Assembly: GCF_000331775.1 (NCBI RefSeq)
Contig: NZ_CAPJ01000453.1
Coordinates: 1-13,105 of the forward strand
Direction: 5' to 3'
DNA: 13,105 nucleotides
DNA from: Xanthomonas translucens pv. translucens DSM 18974
GTDB lineage: Bacteria > Pseudomonadota > Gammaproteobacteria > Xanthomonadales > Xanthomonadaceae
Each line of letters begins with the position of its first letter. Position 1 is the stretch's first letter. Position numbers and translations under genes: made by a program. Shown here one piece after another: positions 1-9,752 of this stretch. The notes under the pieces were generated by a model. The model was not told where the DNA came from, ran no database searches, and saw only the letters and a program-made list of their open reading frames with translations.

Positions 1-126
1 TGCGGGTGCCGCCGTCGGCGCGGCGGCCGGCGCGGCGTCTTCCTGCCTGGAACAGGCCGCCAGCGCGGCGAGCAGCAAGACCGGCACCATGCGGCGCGCC
101 TTCGCGAATGTCGTGACCTGCAACAT
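1..126 (-). CDS. Lipoprotein, N-terminal part only (runs off the window)
   Basis: Only the first 42 codons are present; the gene continues beyond position 1. The ATG at 124-126 is preceded on the minus strand by a purine-rich AGGGGGA stretch. The peptide has a basic start (KARR, residues 9-12), a hydrophobic stretch (VPVLLLAALAA) and a lipobox L-A-A-C with Cys25, followed by Ser-Arg and then an Ala/Pro-rich linker. This is a classical signal peptidase II signal, so the mature protein should be lipid-anchored. The residue after the cysteine is Ser rather than Asp, which favours the outer membrane under the Lol rule (inference). A second in-frame Met at residue 13 could also serve as start. The Ala/Pro linker is typical of lipoproteins that carry a folded domain further on, but that domain is outside the window, so no function can be given. 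Confidence 0.75.
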   Translation of the reverse strand, partial: MLQVTTFAKARRMVPVLLLAALAACSRQEDAAPAAAPTAAPA

Positions 127-281
127 GCTTCCCCCTACTCCCCGGTGATGGCAATGAAATACGCGGCGGCGGTTCCCCCACGCAGCCGGCACGGCTCCCC
201 CCGTTCCCTGCCAGCGCACCCCGCCCGTCAATCTAGCATCCAGTTCCGCCGCGTGCTCGACGGCCGCGTGGCGGCCGCCGC

Positions 282-303
282 AAAAGCGTGAGCGCGTGCA
301 CGC
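282..303 (-). terminator. Weak hairpin with T4 after yqhA
   Basis: Read on the minus strand a few bases past the yqhA stop, GCGTG (303-299) can pair with CACGC (290-286) around an 8-base loop, followed directly by TTTT (285-282). The region also contains the 12-base palindrome CGCGTGCACGCG (293-304), which offers an alternative fold. The stem is short, so this is only a candidate intrinsic terminator. Confidence 0.35.
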
Positions 304-307
304 GAGG

Positions 308-916
308 TCAGTGCGCCGGTTTCGCCGGCGCCGACATCAGCCGGTCGGTCCAGGCGATGCCGATCGCCGACAGGATGAAGATGCCGTGGATGATGGTCTG
401 CCACAGCACTCCGGTCTGGGTCAGCGTCGCGCAGCTCTTCAGGTCCACGGTGGCCGCCGCGCTGGCCAATTGGTCCGGCGAGCACAGCGGCATGCCGCCC
501 AGCGCGCCGACCGCGATGAAGGTCTTGAGCAGGTGGATCGAGGAGATGCCGATGATCGACAGCGCCAGCTTCACCTTCAGCACGCTGGCATTGACGTGGC
601 TCAGCCACTCCGGCTGGTCCGGATGGCCTTCCAGGCCCAGCCGCGAGACGAAGGTTTCGTAGCCGCCGACGATCACCATCACCAGCAGGTTGGAGATCAT
701 CACCACGTCGATCAGGCCGAGCACGATCAGCATGATCTGCTGTTCGCCCAGGCTTGGCGCCTCGTGGATCAGGTGCCACAACTCCTTGCCGAACAGGAAC
801 ACATAGACGCCCTGCGCCACGATCAAGCCCAGGTACAGCGGCAACTGCAGCCAGCGCGAGGCGAAGATCAGGCTGGACAGCGGGTTGAGGCGGGGCGGCG
901 GGGGCGGAGGGCTCAT
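308..916 (-). CDS. yqhA: YqhA/UPF0114 family inner-membrane protein
   Basis: The protein is 202 residues and matches what I recall of E. coli YqhA (about 164 aa): the ASRWLQLPLYLGL start, the LVMVIVGGYETFVS segment and the IGISSIHLLKTF segment are family hallmarks. Four membrane helices are visible at roughly residues 22-42, 61-83, 112-134 and 171-190. A loop of about 35 residues between the last two helices carries two cysteines (145 and 162) that could form a disulfide if periplasmic; E. coli YqhA is shorter here. The biochemical function of UPF0114 proteins is not established. I chose the ATG at 914-916, which gives an N-terminus starting MSPPPPPP; an in-frame ATG at 929-931 is possible and neither has a strong ribosome binding site. 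The gene is divergent from the yfcG-like gene and probably monocistronic. Confidence 0.85.
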   Translation of the reverse strand: MSPPPPPPRLNPLSSLIFASRWLQLPLYLGLIVAQGVYVFLFGKELWHLIHEAPSLGEQQIMLIVLGLIDVVMISNLLVMVIVGGYETFVSRLGLEGHPDQPEWLSHVNASVLKVKLALSIIGISSIHLLKTFIAVGALGGMPLCSPDQLASAAATVDLKSCATLTQTGVLWQTIIHGIFILSAIGIAWTDRLMSAPAKPAH

Positions 917-994
917 GGTGTGGTATCGCATGCTGCGGTGCAGGAAGGCGCAGGGTACTGGCCCGCCGGGATGCTGCCAAGCGCGCGGCGCGGC

Positions 995-1000
995 TACACT
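995..1000 (+). promoter_or_regulatory. Candidate -10 box (TACACT) for the yfcG-like gene
   Basis: CTACACT lies 28 bases before the ATG at 1029, giving a predicted transcript start near 1007 and a short leader. Only a weak -35 candidate is visible upstream (TGCTGC 972-977, or CTGCCA 974-979 at 15-base spacing). Promoters with a good -10 and poor -35 are common in GC-rich Xanthomonadaceae. Computed by eye only. Confidence 0.35.
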
Positions 1001-1028
1001 GGACGCCCCCGTTTTCCGGACCGCCGCC

Positions 1029-1718
1029 ATGATCGATCTGTACTACTGGCCCACGCCCAACGGCCACAAGGTCACCTTGCTGCTCGAAGAGGCCGGGCTG
1101 GACTACACCATCAAGCCGGTCAACATCGGCGCCGGCGAGCAGTTCGCGCCGGCGTTCCTGGCGATCGCGCCGAACAACAAGATGCCGGCGATCGTGGACC
1201 ATGCGCCGGCCGATGGCGGCGCGCCGCAGAGCGTGTTCGAGTCCGGCGCGATCCTGCTGTATCTGGCCGAGAAGACCGGGCGCTTCCTGCCGGCCGATCC
1301 CCGCGGGCGCATCGTCGCGCTGGAGTGGCTGTTCTGGCAGATGGCCGGACTCGGCCCGATGAGCGGGCAGATGGGCCACTTCAACGTGTATGCGCCTGAG
1401 AAGATCGGCTACGCGATCGACCGCTACAACGCCGAGGTGCGGCGCCTGCACGGCGTGCTCGACAAGCGCCTGGCGCACAGCGAGTACCTGGCCGGCACCG
1501 AGTACGGCATCGCCGACATGGCCAGCTATCCGTGGATCGAGGTGTACAACGGACTCGCCCCCGACTACACCGCGTTCCCGCACCTCAAGCGCTGGCACGA
1601 TGCGATCGGTGCGCGCCCTGCCACGCAGCGCGCTTATGCGCTGACGCAGCAGGTCAATCCGAACGCCGGCAAACCGCTTGGCGACGCCGAACGCAAGCAC
1701 CTGTTCGGCAAGCGCTGA
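1029..1718 (+). CDS. yfcG: Nu-class glutathione S-transferase, YfcG-like disulfide-bond oxidoreductase
   Basis: The 229-residue product follows E. coli YfcG almost motif for motif: MIDLYYWPTPNGHK at the start, PNNKMPAIVDH, FESGAILLYLAEKTG and LEWLFWQMAGLGPM. The thioredoxin-fold domain covers about residues 1-85, with Thr9 and Asn11 in the TPNG motif that replaces the usual Tyr/Ser/Cys, the cis-Pro region at 52-54 and the glutathione-contacting Glu71-Ser72. The helical domain covers about 95-205 and contains the YGIADMASYPW motif. E. coli YfcG binds two glutathione molecules and acts mainly as a disulfide reductase with little classical transferase activity, so cytoplasmic thiol-disulfide chemistry is the likely role. 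The start at 1029 matches the YfcG N-terminus; longer in-frame starts reach back over yqhA and add a glycine-rich non-homologous stretch. Confidence 0.92.
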   Translation: MIDLYYWPTPNGHKVTLLLEEAGLDYTIKPVNIGAGEQFAPAFLAIAPNNKMPAIVDHAPADGGAPQSVFESGAILLYLAEKTGRFLPADPRGRIVALEWLFWQMAGLGPMSGQMGHFNVYAPEKIGYAIDRYNAEVRRLHGVLDKRLAHSEYLAGTEYGIADMASYPWIEVYNGLAPDYTAFPHLKRWHDAIGARPATQRAYALTQQVNPNAGKPLGDAERKHLFGKR

Positions 1719-1763
1719 ACTGATACGGGACCTGCTTTTAAAACCCTGGGTGGGCGTGCATGA

Positions 1764-4016
<2,253 letters not shown>

Positions 4017-4055
4017 CCGCCATCCGCACCCACGCTCGTCGAAAAGGAGTTCTGC

Positions 4056-4655
4056 ATGTCCATGTCGCCGCCGCCGCCGCTTCCTGGTTCGCCCTCGCCC
4101 GATACGGCTGCCGCCGCCACGCCGCCGTTGGTGGCGCGCAGGGGCTGGTGGTCGCGGCACTGGAAATGGGCGGTGCCCTTGGTGGTGGTGGTGCTGGGCG
4201 CAATGCTGCTGGCCTCGATCGCCGTGTTCGTGCTCGGCATCGCACGCGTGACCAAGTCGTCCGAGCTTTATCGCGTCGGCCTGATGGCCGCGCAGCGCGA
4301 TCAGCGGGTCATCGCTGCGCTGGGCGCGCCGGTCAAGGACGGGATCATGCCCAGCGGCAGCATGTCCACCAGCAACGGCACCGGCAGCGCCAATCTCAGC
4401 GTGTCGCTGCACGGCGCGCGCGGCAATGGCACCTTGTATATCGAGGCCGAGCGCCATGCTGGCCAATGGCATTACACGACGCTGCAGGTACTGCCCGACG
4501 CCGGCGAGGCGATCCCGCTGCTCGAGGACGTCGCGCCGGACGCGCCGGACGTCGGCGAAACCGATGCCGAATCAGATTCCGACGCGGATGCGGCCAGCGA
4601 GAGACCGGCCGAAGTGGATCCCTCTGTACCGGTCGCGGTGGATAGCACGCAATAA
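4056..4655 (+). CDS. Coa1-like domain membrane protein
   Basis: The 199-residue protein has a Pro-rich cytoplasmic start (1-25), a basic/aromatic flank (RRGWWSRHWKW), one membrane helix at about 38-62, a domain at about 68-146 and an acidic Asp/Glu/Ala tail (147-199). The domain resembles the cytochrome oxidase assembly protein 1 (Coa1) family: a short helix ending in RVIAALGAPVKDG, then strands with SANLSVSLHGARGNGTLYIEAE and a closing GQWHYTTLQVLP. Family membership is by eye. In mitochondria Coa1 helps Cox1 maturation; in bacteria the role is not known, so a link to terminal oxidase assembly is inference. The ATG at 4056 has a strong AAGGAG 8 bases upstream, which decides the start. It follows the DPP IV gene closely and likely shares its transcript; no functional tie to the peptidase is evident. 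Confidence 0.75.
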   Translation: MSMSPPPPLPGSPSPDTAAAATPPLVARRGWWSRHWKWAVPLVVVVLGAMLLASIAVFVLGIARVTKSSELYRVGLMAAQRDQRVIAALGAPVKDGIMPSGSMSTSNGTGSANLSVSLHGARGNGTLYIEAERHAGQWHYTTLQVLPDAGEAIPLLEDVAPDAPDVGETDAESDSDADAASERPAEVDPSVPVAVDSTQ

Positions 4656-4976
4656 GCTCACGCGCGGCCGCGGCGTGCGACGCGGTTGCAGACGGGACAC
4701 AAGCCGCCGCCCGGTCATTCCGTCGCGTCGCTGCGCTGTGCAAGCAGGGTGGATGCCGTGCATCGCGCTGTCGCCGTGCTGCCGACCGCAGACCGTGCTG
4801 CCGTGTGTACGAGTCGCGGGCCTGCAGCGGCGCTCGCGCAATTCGGGGGCGGCCCTGACCGCTTGCGTTTCGCGCGCGATCGCCGGCCATCCGGCCGCGG
4901 CCATGGACCTGCGGCAGCTTGCCGGCCGCACGCGCGCCGCGTACGGTCGCCGCATCGTCCCGCTGGAAATCCGCCG
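4656..4976. other. 321-base gap without a recognised gene
   Basis: Open frames cross this stretch on both strands, but their translations are Arg/Ala/Pro-rich and show no domain, signal peptide or ribosome binding site. One frame runs in phase into the DUF885 gene from 4686, but the protein-like part starts only at 4977 with a signal peptide. I see no clear terminator for the upstream gene and no clear promoter. A weak GGAA lies about 10 bases before the DUF885 ATG. Confidence 0.5.
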
Positions 4977-6769
4977 ATGAAGCCGCGCGTCCTCGCCATC
5001 GCGCTGGCCCTGGTCGCGCCACTGCCTGTCCTCGCGCCGGCCGCGCCGGTTGCCGCCTCGGCCGAGGCGGCCGGCCCGGCATGGGTGAAGCGCAGCAACG
5101 ACTTCGCGCAGATCCTGCTGCAGGCGCAAGCGCCGTTCCAACCAGAGGAAGTGAGCTTCTTCGGCGTGCCGGGGTATGACGACAAGGTCGCCGACCTCGG
5201 CCCTGACAATGCCCGCCGCTATCGCGACGCGCTCGGCAAGGCCCGGGCGGGCTGCAGGAGAAGCGGGAGGTCGAGCGCGACCCCAACGTGCGCCAGGATC
5301 TGGCGGTCATGCTTCACGCCGCCGGCCAGTCGATCGAAGCCAGCGCCTTGAACGAGCGCCTGCTGCTGCCGTGGCACGATGCGCCGCAGATGGTGTTCGG
5401 CGGGCTCAACAACCTGCTGTCCGAACAGGTGCCGGCGGCGCGCCGGGCCAAGGCGCTGGACCGGCTGCAGGGCTATGTCGGCCTGGCGTCCGGCAGCACC
5501 TCCTCGCTTGTGCTTGCCCGCCAGCGCTACGAGGAAAAGCTGGCCGACGGCGCGCTGCTGCCGCCGACCCGACGCGAGGTCGAGCAGGCTTTGAGCAACG
5601 TCGACACCTACGCCAAGGGCATTGGCGAACTGTTCGCGACCTACAGGATCGACGGCGCCGAACCGGCGCTGGCGGCGCTGTACACGCAGTTCAAGGACTA
5701 CGCCGCATGGACGCGCAAGGTGGTGCTGCCGAACGCGCGCGAGGACGCGCGTCTGCCGCCGGAACTGTATGCCTTCCAGCTCAAGCAGGTCGGCATCGAC
5801 ATCGCGCCGCAACTGTTGATGCAGCGCGCGCAACTGGAATTCATGGAGACCCGCGCGGCGATGCAGCAGCTGGCGCCGCTGGTGGCCAAGGCCAAGCGCC
5901 TGAAGCTCGACGATCCTGGCGACTACCGCGCGGTGATCCGCGCGCTCAAGCGCGACACCATCGCCAACAACCAGTTGGAAACCCATTACCGCGACGTCAT
6001 CGCGCAGATCGATCCGATCATCCGCCAGCAGCGCATCGTCGATGTGCCGCAGCGGCCGATGCAGATGCGCCTGGGTTCGGTGGCCGAGAGTGCGGCACAA
6101 CCGGCGCCGCATTTCCGTCCGGCGCCGCTGGTCGGCAATAGCGGCGAGCAGGGTACCTTCGTGCTGCCGCTGGGCAATCCGGATACCGCCGGCAAGGGCG
6201 AGCACTACGACGACTTCAACTTCGGCTTGGCGGCGTGGACGCTGAGCGCGCACGAGGGCCGGCCCGGCCACGAACTGCAGTTCACCGCGATGGTCGAGCG
6301 CGGCGTGTCGCTGGCGCGCAGCATGTTCGCGTTCAACGCGGTCAACGTCGAAGGCTGGGCGCTGTACGCCGAGGCCGAAATGGTGCCGTACGAACCGCTG
6401 GACGGGCAGCTGATCGCGCTGCAGTTCCGCCTGCTGCGCGCCGCGCGCGCCATGCTCGACCCGATGCTCAACCTGGGCCTAACCGACCGCGAACGCGCGC
6501 GCCTGATGCTGGAGAACGACGTCGGCCTGTCGCCGGCGATGGCGCGGCAGGAACTGGACCGCTACATGATGCGCGCGCCCGGCCAGGCCGGCAGCTATTT
6601 CTACGGCTACAGCCGCATCATGGAACTACGCATGCGCACCGAACTGGCGCTGGGCGCGAAGTTCGACGGGCTGAATTTCAACAACTTCCTGCTCGACCAG
6701 GGCTTGCTGCCGCCGGATCAGCTGGCGACCGCGGTGGACGAGGTGTTCGTGCCGGCGCAGTTGGAGTGA
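4977..6769 (+). pseudogene. DUF885 family secreted protein, interrupted by a one-base frameshift
   Basis: Two overlapping frames encode one DUF885 protein. From ATG 4977 the product has a signal peptide (MKPRVLAIALALVAPLPVLAPAAPVAA) and reads well to about 5250 (NARRYRDALGKARA). From 5252 the sense continues in the next frame (LQEKREVERDPNVRQDLAV) to the TGA at 6767-6769. One missing base, or two extra, in the GC run at 5242-5252 explains this. Restored, the protein has about 597 residues, a normal full length. The hallmark HEGRPGH lies at restored residues 426-432 (bases 6251-6271), followed about 30 residues later by EGWALYAE, a metallopeptidase-like arrangement (inference). As given, the 5' frame ends at 5351 and makes 124 residues with no catalytic part. 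No other lesion is seen, so a sequencing error or a very recent mutation is likely. Confidence 0.85.
5288..6769 (+). CDS. 3' open frame of the split DUF885 gene
   Basis: This is the long intact frame of the interrupted gene, 493 residues if read from GTG 5288. It holds most of the DUF885 domain including HEGRPGH and EGWALYAE. The GTG has no convincing ribosome binding site and is an internal valine of the family (DPNVRQDLA), so I consider it an artefact start. If translated alone the product would lack the signal peptide and stay in the cytoplasm. It is listed separately because automatic annotation is likely to call it as the gene. Confidence 0.4.
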   Translation: MRQDLAVMLHAAGQSIEASALNERLLLPWHDAPQMVFGGLNNLLSEQVPAARRAKALDRLQGYVGLASGSTSSLVLARQRYEEKLADGALLPPTRREVEQALSNVDTYAKGIGELFATYRIDGAEPALAALYTQFKDYAAWTRKVVLPNAREDARLPPELYAFQLKQVGIDIAPQLLMQRAQLEFMETRAAMQQLAPLVAKAKRLKLDDPGDYRAVIRALKRDTIANNQLETHYRDVIAQIDPIIRQQRIVDVPQRPMQMRLGSVAESAAQPAPHFRPAPLVGNSGEQGTFVLPLGNPDTAGKGEHYDDFNFGLAAWTLSAHEGRPGHELQFTAMVERGVSLARSMFAFNAVNVEGWALYAEAEMVPYEPLDGQLIALQFRLLRAARAMLDPMLNLGLTDRERARLMLENDVGLSPAMARQELDRYMMRAPGQAGSYFYGYSRIMELRMRTELALGAKFDGLNFNNFLLDQGLLPPDQLATAVDEVFVPAQLE

Positions 6770-6784
6770 TCGGGCTGTGACCAT

Positions 6785-6819
6785 GCTGCGCCGCTGCGTG
6801 AATCACGCAGCGGCGCGGC
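6785..6819. terminator. 16-bp hairpin between convergent genes
   Basis: GCGCCGCTGCGTG (6788-6800) pairs perfectly with 6804-6816 around an AAT loop. A T-G wobble and two more pairs extend it to 6785/6819. It starts 16 bases after the DUF885 stop and ends 10 bases before the stop of the convergent gene. There is no T-tract on either side, so it may act as a bidirectional terminator or 3'-end RNA stabiliser. Confidence 0.6.
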
Positions 6820-6828
6820 CAATGCCGA

Positions 6829-7197
6829 TCAGTGATCCTTCGGCACATTTTCCGGACGCTGGCGCCCTTTCCAGTCACTCGCCTTGCCGCCGCCGACAGG
6901 ACAAATACGCTCATATTGGTATACGGCGTTTACTGCCGTTTGTGTCCAAGACATGAGGCAGTAAGTGCCAACGCAGCATGGCCCTGTGGTCGGATACAGG
7001 CAATAGCCAGGAGTTGCCATCCACATACCTGTGGACGGAGACGTGGGTATCCAGTTCTTATCTGGTGACTTGCAGCCTTGTGTGCAAAAAACGAAAGGAT
7101 CGTCGTCGCGACAGGCCAGCCTCTCATATATGGGCGCAGCGTTGGCTGAGCCGAGCAAAGCTAAGAATGCGACCAATATCCATATCCAACGTTTCAT
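6829..7197 (-). CDS. Small secreted eight-cysteine protein, function unknown
   Basis: The protein is 122 residues. Residues 1-20 form a clear signal peptide (MKRWIWILVAFLALLGSANA) with cleavage near ANA-AP. The mature part of about 100 residues has eight cysteines, at 29, 38, 42, 66, 74, 75, 80 and 99, including a Cys-Cys pair, and many Trp, Tyr and Pro, so a compact disulfide-bonded extracytoplasmic fold is likely. The tail (ASDWKGRQRPENVPKDH) is polar. I do not recognise a family. The ATG at 7195-7197 has AAAAGGA on the minus strand 6 bases upstream, strong support for this start. The gene and its upstream region are much poorer in GC than the neighbours (about 50-53 % in counted lines versus about 72 % in hemB), with rarer codons, suggesting horizontal acquisition. 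It stands alone and converges on the DUF885 gene. Confidence 0.75.
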   Translation of the reverse strand: MKRWIWILVAFLALLGSANAAPIYERLACRDDDPFVFCTQGCKSPDKNWIPTSPSTGMWMATPGYCLYPTTGPCCVGTYCLMSWTQTAVNAVYQYERICPVGGGKASDWKGRQRPENVPKDH

Positions 7198-7526
7198 AAC
7201 GATTCCTTTTGTCGATGACGGTTTGCACCGTGCGCTCAGGCTAACGACCTGTCATTACTTTTGTGGGTCCGGGCACACGCCTGGCAAGTCAAGTCACTGA
7301 AATGCCCGTGTGTCGGAGAACACTATAACCCGGCCAATAGCTTACCAAGGAAGCTCGGATGAGGGTCACCTTTGCCTGTGCCGCTGCGTCCGCCCAAGAA
7401 GACGGTGAAGCATGACGCCAAGGCTGGGCAGATGTTGGTCGGTCGGCATCCGCCTGCGGAGGGCGGATTGTGCGGGCGGCCGGCGCTCCGACAACGGAAA
7501 CTGCCGGCTGCACTCTCAAAATCAGC
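7198..7526. other. 329-base gap, partly GC-poor, with possible promoter and an 18-codon ORF
   Basis: The left part is GC-poor (30 of 60 bases G+C at 7201-7260). At 7322-7329 the bases read as a -10 box on either strand: TATAGT on minus (toward the Cys-rich gene, leader about 120 bases) and TATAAC on plus. On plus, AAGGAAG precedes an ATG at 7359 that opens an 18-codon frame (starting MRVTFACAAAS) ending at TGA 7413-7415. I have no evidence that it is translated. The longer frames here are compositionally driven and look non-coding. Confidence 0.35.
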
Positions 7527-7997
7527 TCAGCGTTCCTGCGCCGGCAACGGCTGTTGTGGCTGCGGCTGCGGCTGCGGCTGTGGTGCCCCCGGCGGCACCC
7601 AGATCGCCATGCCGGCGGCGTGCTTCTGCGTGGTCGGGATGCCGATGCCCAGGCCGCCGCCGACGTGGCCGCCGTAGCTGCCACCGCCGATCGATACGCC
7701 GCCGCCCGAGCGCTGCGAGGCCACGCCCATCAGCACCACGCCGTTGGCGCCGAGCTTGGCGGCCTCGCGCTTGAGCCGCGTCATCGCCGCATTGGTCTGG
7801 CCCTGGGTACCGAAGCCGGCTGCGCTGGAGGATTCGAGCTGGGCGATGTCGACCGCGCCGAGCGGCGGGGTCGAATAGATCTGGACCAGGGCCGGGTCGA
7901 TCGGCGGCCGCGCCGCGCCGACCATCACCTTGGAGGAACTGGCGCAGCCGGCCAGCGCGAGCAGCAGCGCCAGCGGCAACAGTGGTCGGACGTTCAT
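7527..7997 (-). CDS. Small lipoprotein with Gly-rich segment and Pro-Gln tail
   Basis: The product is 156 residues. MNVRPLLPLALLLALAGC is a lipoprotein signal with lipobox L-A-G-C (Cys18) followed by Ala-Ser, so outer-membrane anchoring is expected. Residues about 23-100 form a small domain (RPPIDPALVQIYSTPPLGAVDIAQLES, then LKREAAKLGANGVVLMGV), a pattern seen in several proteobacterial envelope lipoproteins of unknown role. It is followed by a Gly/Ser-rich stretch (SGGGVSIGGGSYGGHVGGG) and a tail with (Pro-Gln)4. I chose the ATG at 7995-7997 because the signal peptide starts there and GGGGG lies just upstream; an upstream in-frame start at 8078 would add 27 residues and hide the signal. The Pro-Gln tail is coded by a hexanucleotide repeat, so its length may vary between strains. 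Function is unknown. Confidence 0.8.
   Translation of the reverse strand: MNVRPLLPLALLLALAGCASSSKVMVGAARPPIDPALVQIYSTPPLGAVDIAQLESSSAAGFGTQGQTNAAMTRLKREAAKLGANGVVLMGVASQRSGGGVSIGGGSYGGHVGGGLGIGIPTTQKHAAGMAIWVPPGAPQPQPQPQPQQPLPAQER
7558..7583. repeat. Hexanucleotide repeat (GGCTGC)n inside the lipoprotein gene
   Basis: Three to four near-perfect tandem copies of GGCTGC, with degenerate copies at both edges (GGCTGT), encode the Pro-Gln repeats of the lipoprotein tail on the minus strand. Because the unit is six bases, copy-number change keeps the frame. Confidence 0.7.
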
Positions 7998-8117
7998 GGC
8001 ATTACCCCCGTGGATCGGATACGAGGCGATGATAGGCGCGACCGGTGAACCGCGACGTACCCGCCATTGCCGCGCCACCGTGGCACGCCCGTCGTGAGTC
8101 CCGTGCCAAGAGTTGGC

Positions 8118-8145
8118 TTGCGTCGCCAGGGCCGTGCGCTATGGT
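8118..8145 (+). promoter_or_regulatory. Candidate promoter of the small membrane protein gene
   Basis: TTGCGT (8118-8123) and TATGGT (8140-8145) are separated by 16 bases, placing a transcript start near 8152, about 24 bases before the ATG at 8176. The match is moderate and was judged by eye. Confidence 0.4.
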
Positions 8146-8175
8146 GCGCACTGTCATTCAGCGAAGGGCGGCGGC

Positions 8176-8424
8176 ATGGGCGTGATCAGTCTAGTGTGGG
8201 GCATCGTGGCGTTGCTGTGGATGATCCTGGCCTTCATCCCGCTGCTGGGCTGGGGTAACTGGTTCGTGATCCCGTTCGCCGCGGTCGGCGCGATCATCGC
8301 CGCCATCGGCCTGCTGTTCACTTCGGCCCCGAACCGCGGCCGCGCCAAGACCGGGCTGATCCTCAATGGCCTGGTGATCGTGGTCGGGGTGATCCGGCTG
8401 AGCCTGGGCGGCGGCGTGATCTAG
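8176..8424 (+). CDS. Small hydrophobic membrane protein, function unknown
   Basis: The product is 82 residues and largely hydrophobic. Two membrane segments are clear (ISLVWGIVALLWMILAFIPLL, about 4-24; WFVIPFAAVGAIIAAIGLLF, about 28-47) and a third is likely (GLILNGLVIVVGVIRLSLGG, about 59-78). A short basic loop (SAPNRGRAKT) between the second and third should face the cytoplasm. I chose ATG 8176 because AAGGGCGGC precedes it and the hydrophobic part begins at once; the longer in-frame start at 8113 adds 21 residues lacking character and would overlap the promoter candidate. The pattern of conserved Gly/Asn and a basic loop before the last helix is typical of DUF-type small inner-membrane proteins, but I cannot name a family. 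A GC-rich hairpin follows the stop, so it is probably monocistronic. Confidence 0.7.
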   Translation: MGVISLVWGIVALLWMILAFIPLLGWGNWFVIPFAAVGAIIAAIGLLFTSAPNRGRAKTGLILNGLVIVVGVIRLSLGGGVI

Positions 8425-8429
8425 CCAGC

Positions 8430-8447
8430 GCCGCCGGGCACGGCGGC
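8430..8447 (+). terminator. GC-rich hairpin after the small membrane protein gene
   Basis: GCCGCCG (8430-8436) pairs with CGGCGGC (8441-8447) around a GGCA loop, 6 bases after the stop codon. There is no T-tract, so termination is not certain. Confidence 0.4.
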
Positions 8448-8508
8448 ATGCGGTGTTGCAGCATGGCGCCGCCCACAGGCGGCCGGCAGGCGTAACATTC
8501 GGCGGTGA

Positions 8509-9618
<1,110 letters not shown>

Positions 9619-9654
9619 GGCGCTGGCGTACGTTCCGTGCAGATGATACGGCTT

Positions 9655-9725
9655 GTTGTAGCAGCTTCAGCCGCGACCGAGTCCTGCCGGTAATGCCCGG
9701 TCGCGGCTGAAGCCGCTCCTACAAC
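9655..9725. repeat. REP-like inverted repeat, copy 1
   Basis: The left arm 9655-9679 (GTTGTAGCAGCTTCAGCC and on) is complementary to the right arm 9698-9725 apart from a 3-base gap and one mismatch. The core CTTCAGCCGCGAC lies at 9665-9677 and its complement at 9700-9712. The right arm is the intact form of a repeat common in Xanthomonas, Stenotrophomonas and Pseudomonas intergenic regions (recalled, not searched). The hairpin lies shortly after the hemB stop and may double as a terminator. Confidence 0.8.
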
Positions 9726-9752
9726 GGCCTGCGGATCGCCGGCTGGATGCAC

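Noticed and set aside
288..662. 124-codon plus-strand frame over yqhA
   Set aside because: Antisense to the recognised YqhA gene and without a ribosome binding site or family resemblance.
5242..5260. Programmed ribosomal frameshift in the DUF885 gene
   Set aside because: No slippery heptamer of the A/T type, no obvious stimulatory structure, and the family is not known to use recoding; a mutation or sequence error is simpler.
5219..6271. 350-codon minus-strand frame opposite the DUF885 gene, and the plus-strand frame 5176-6141
   Set aside because: Both are shadows of the DUF885 frame, which carries the family motifs; these translations show none.
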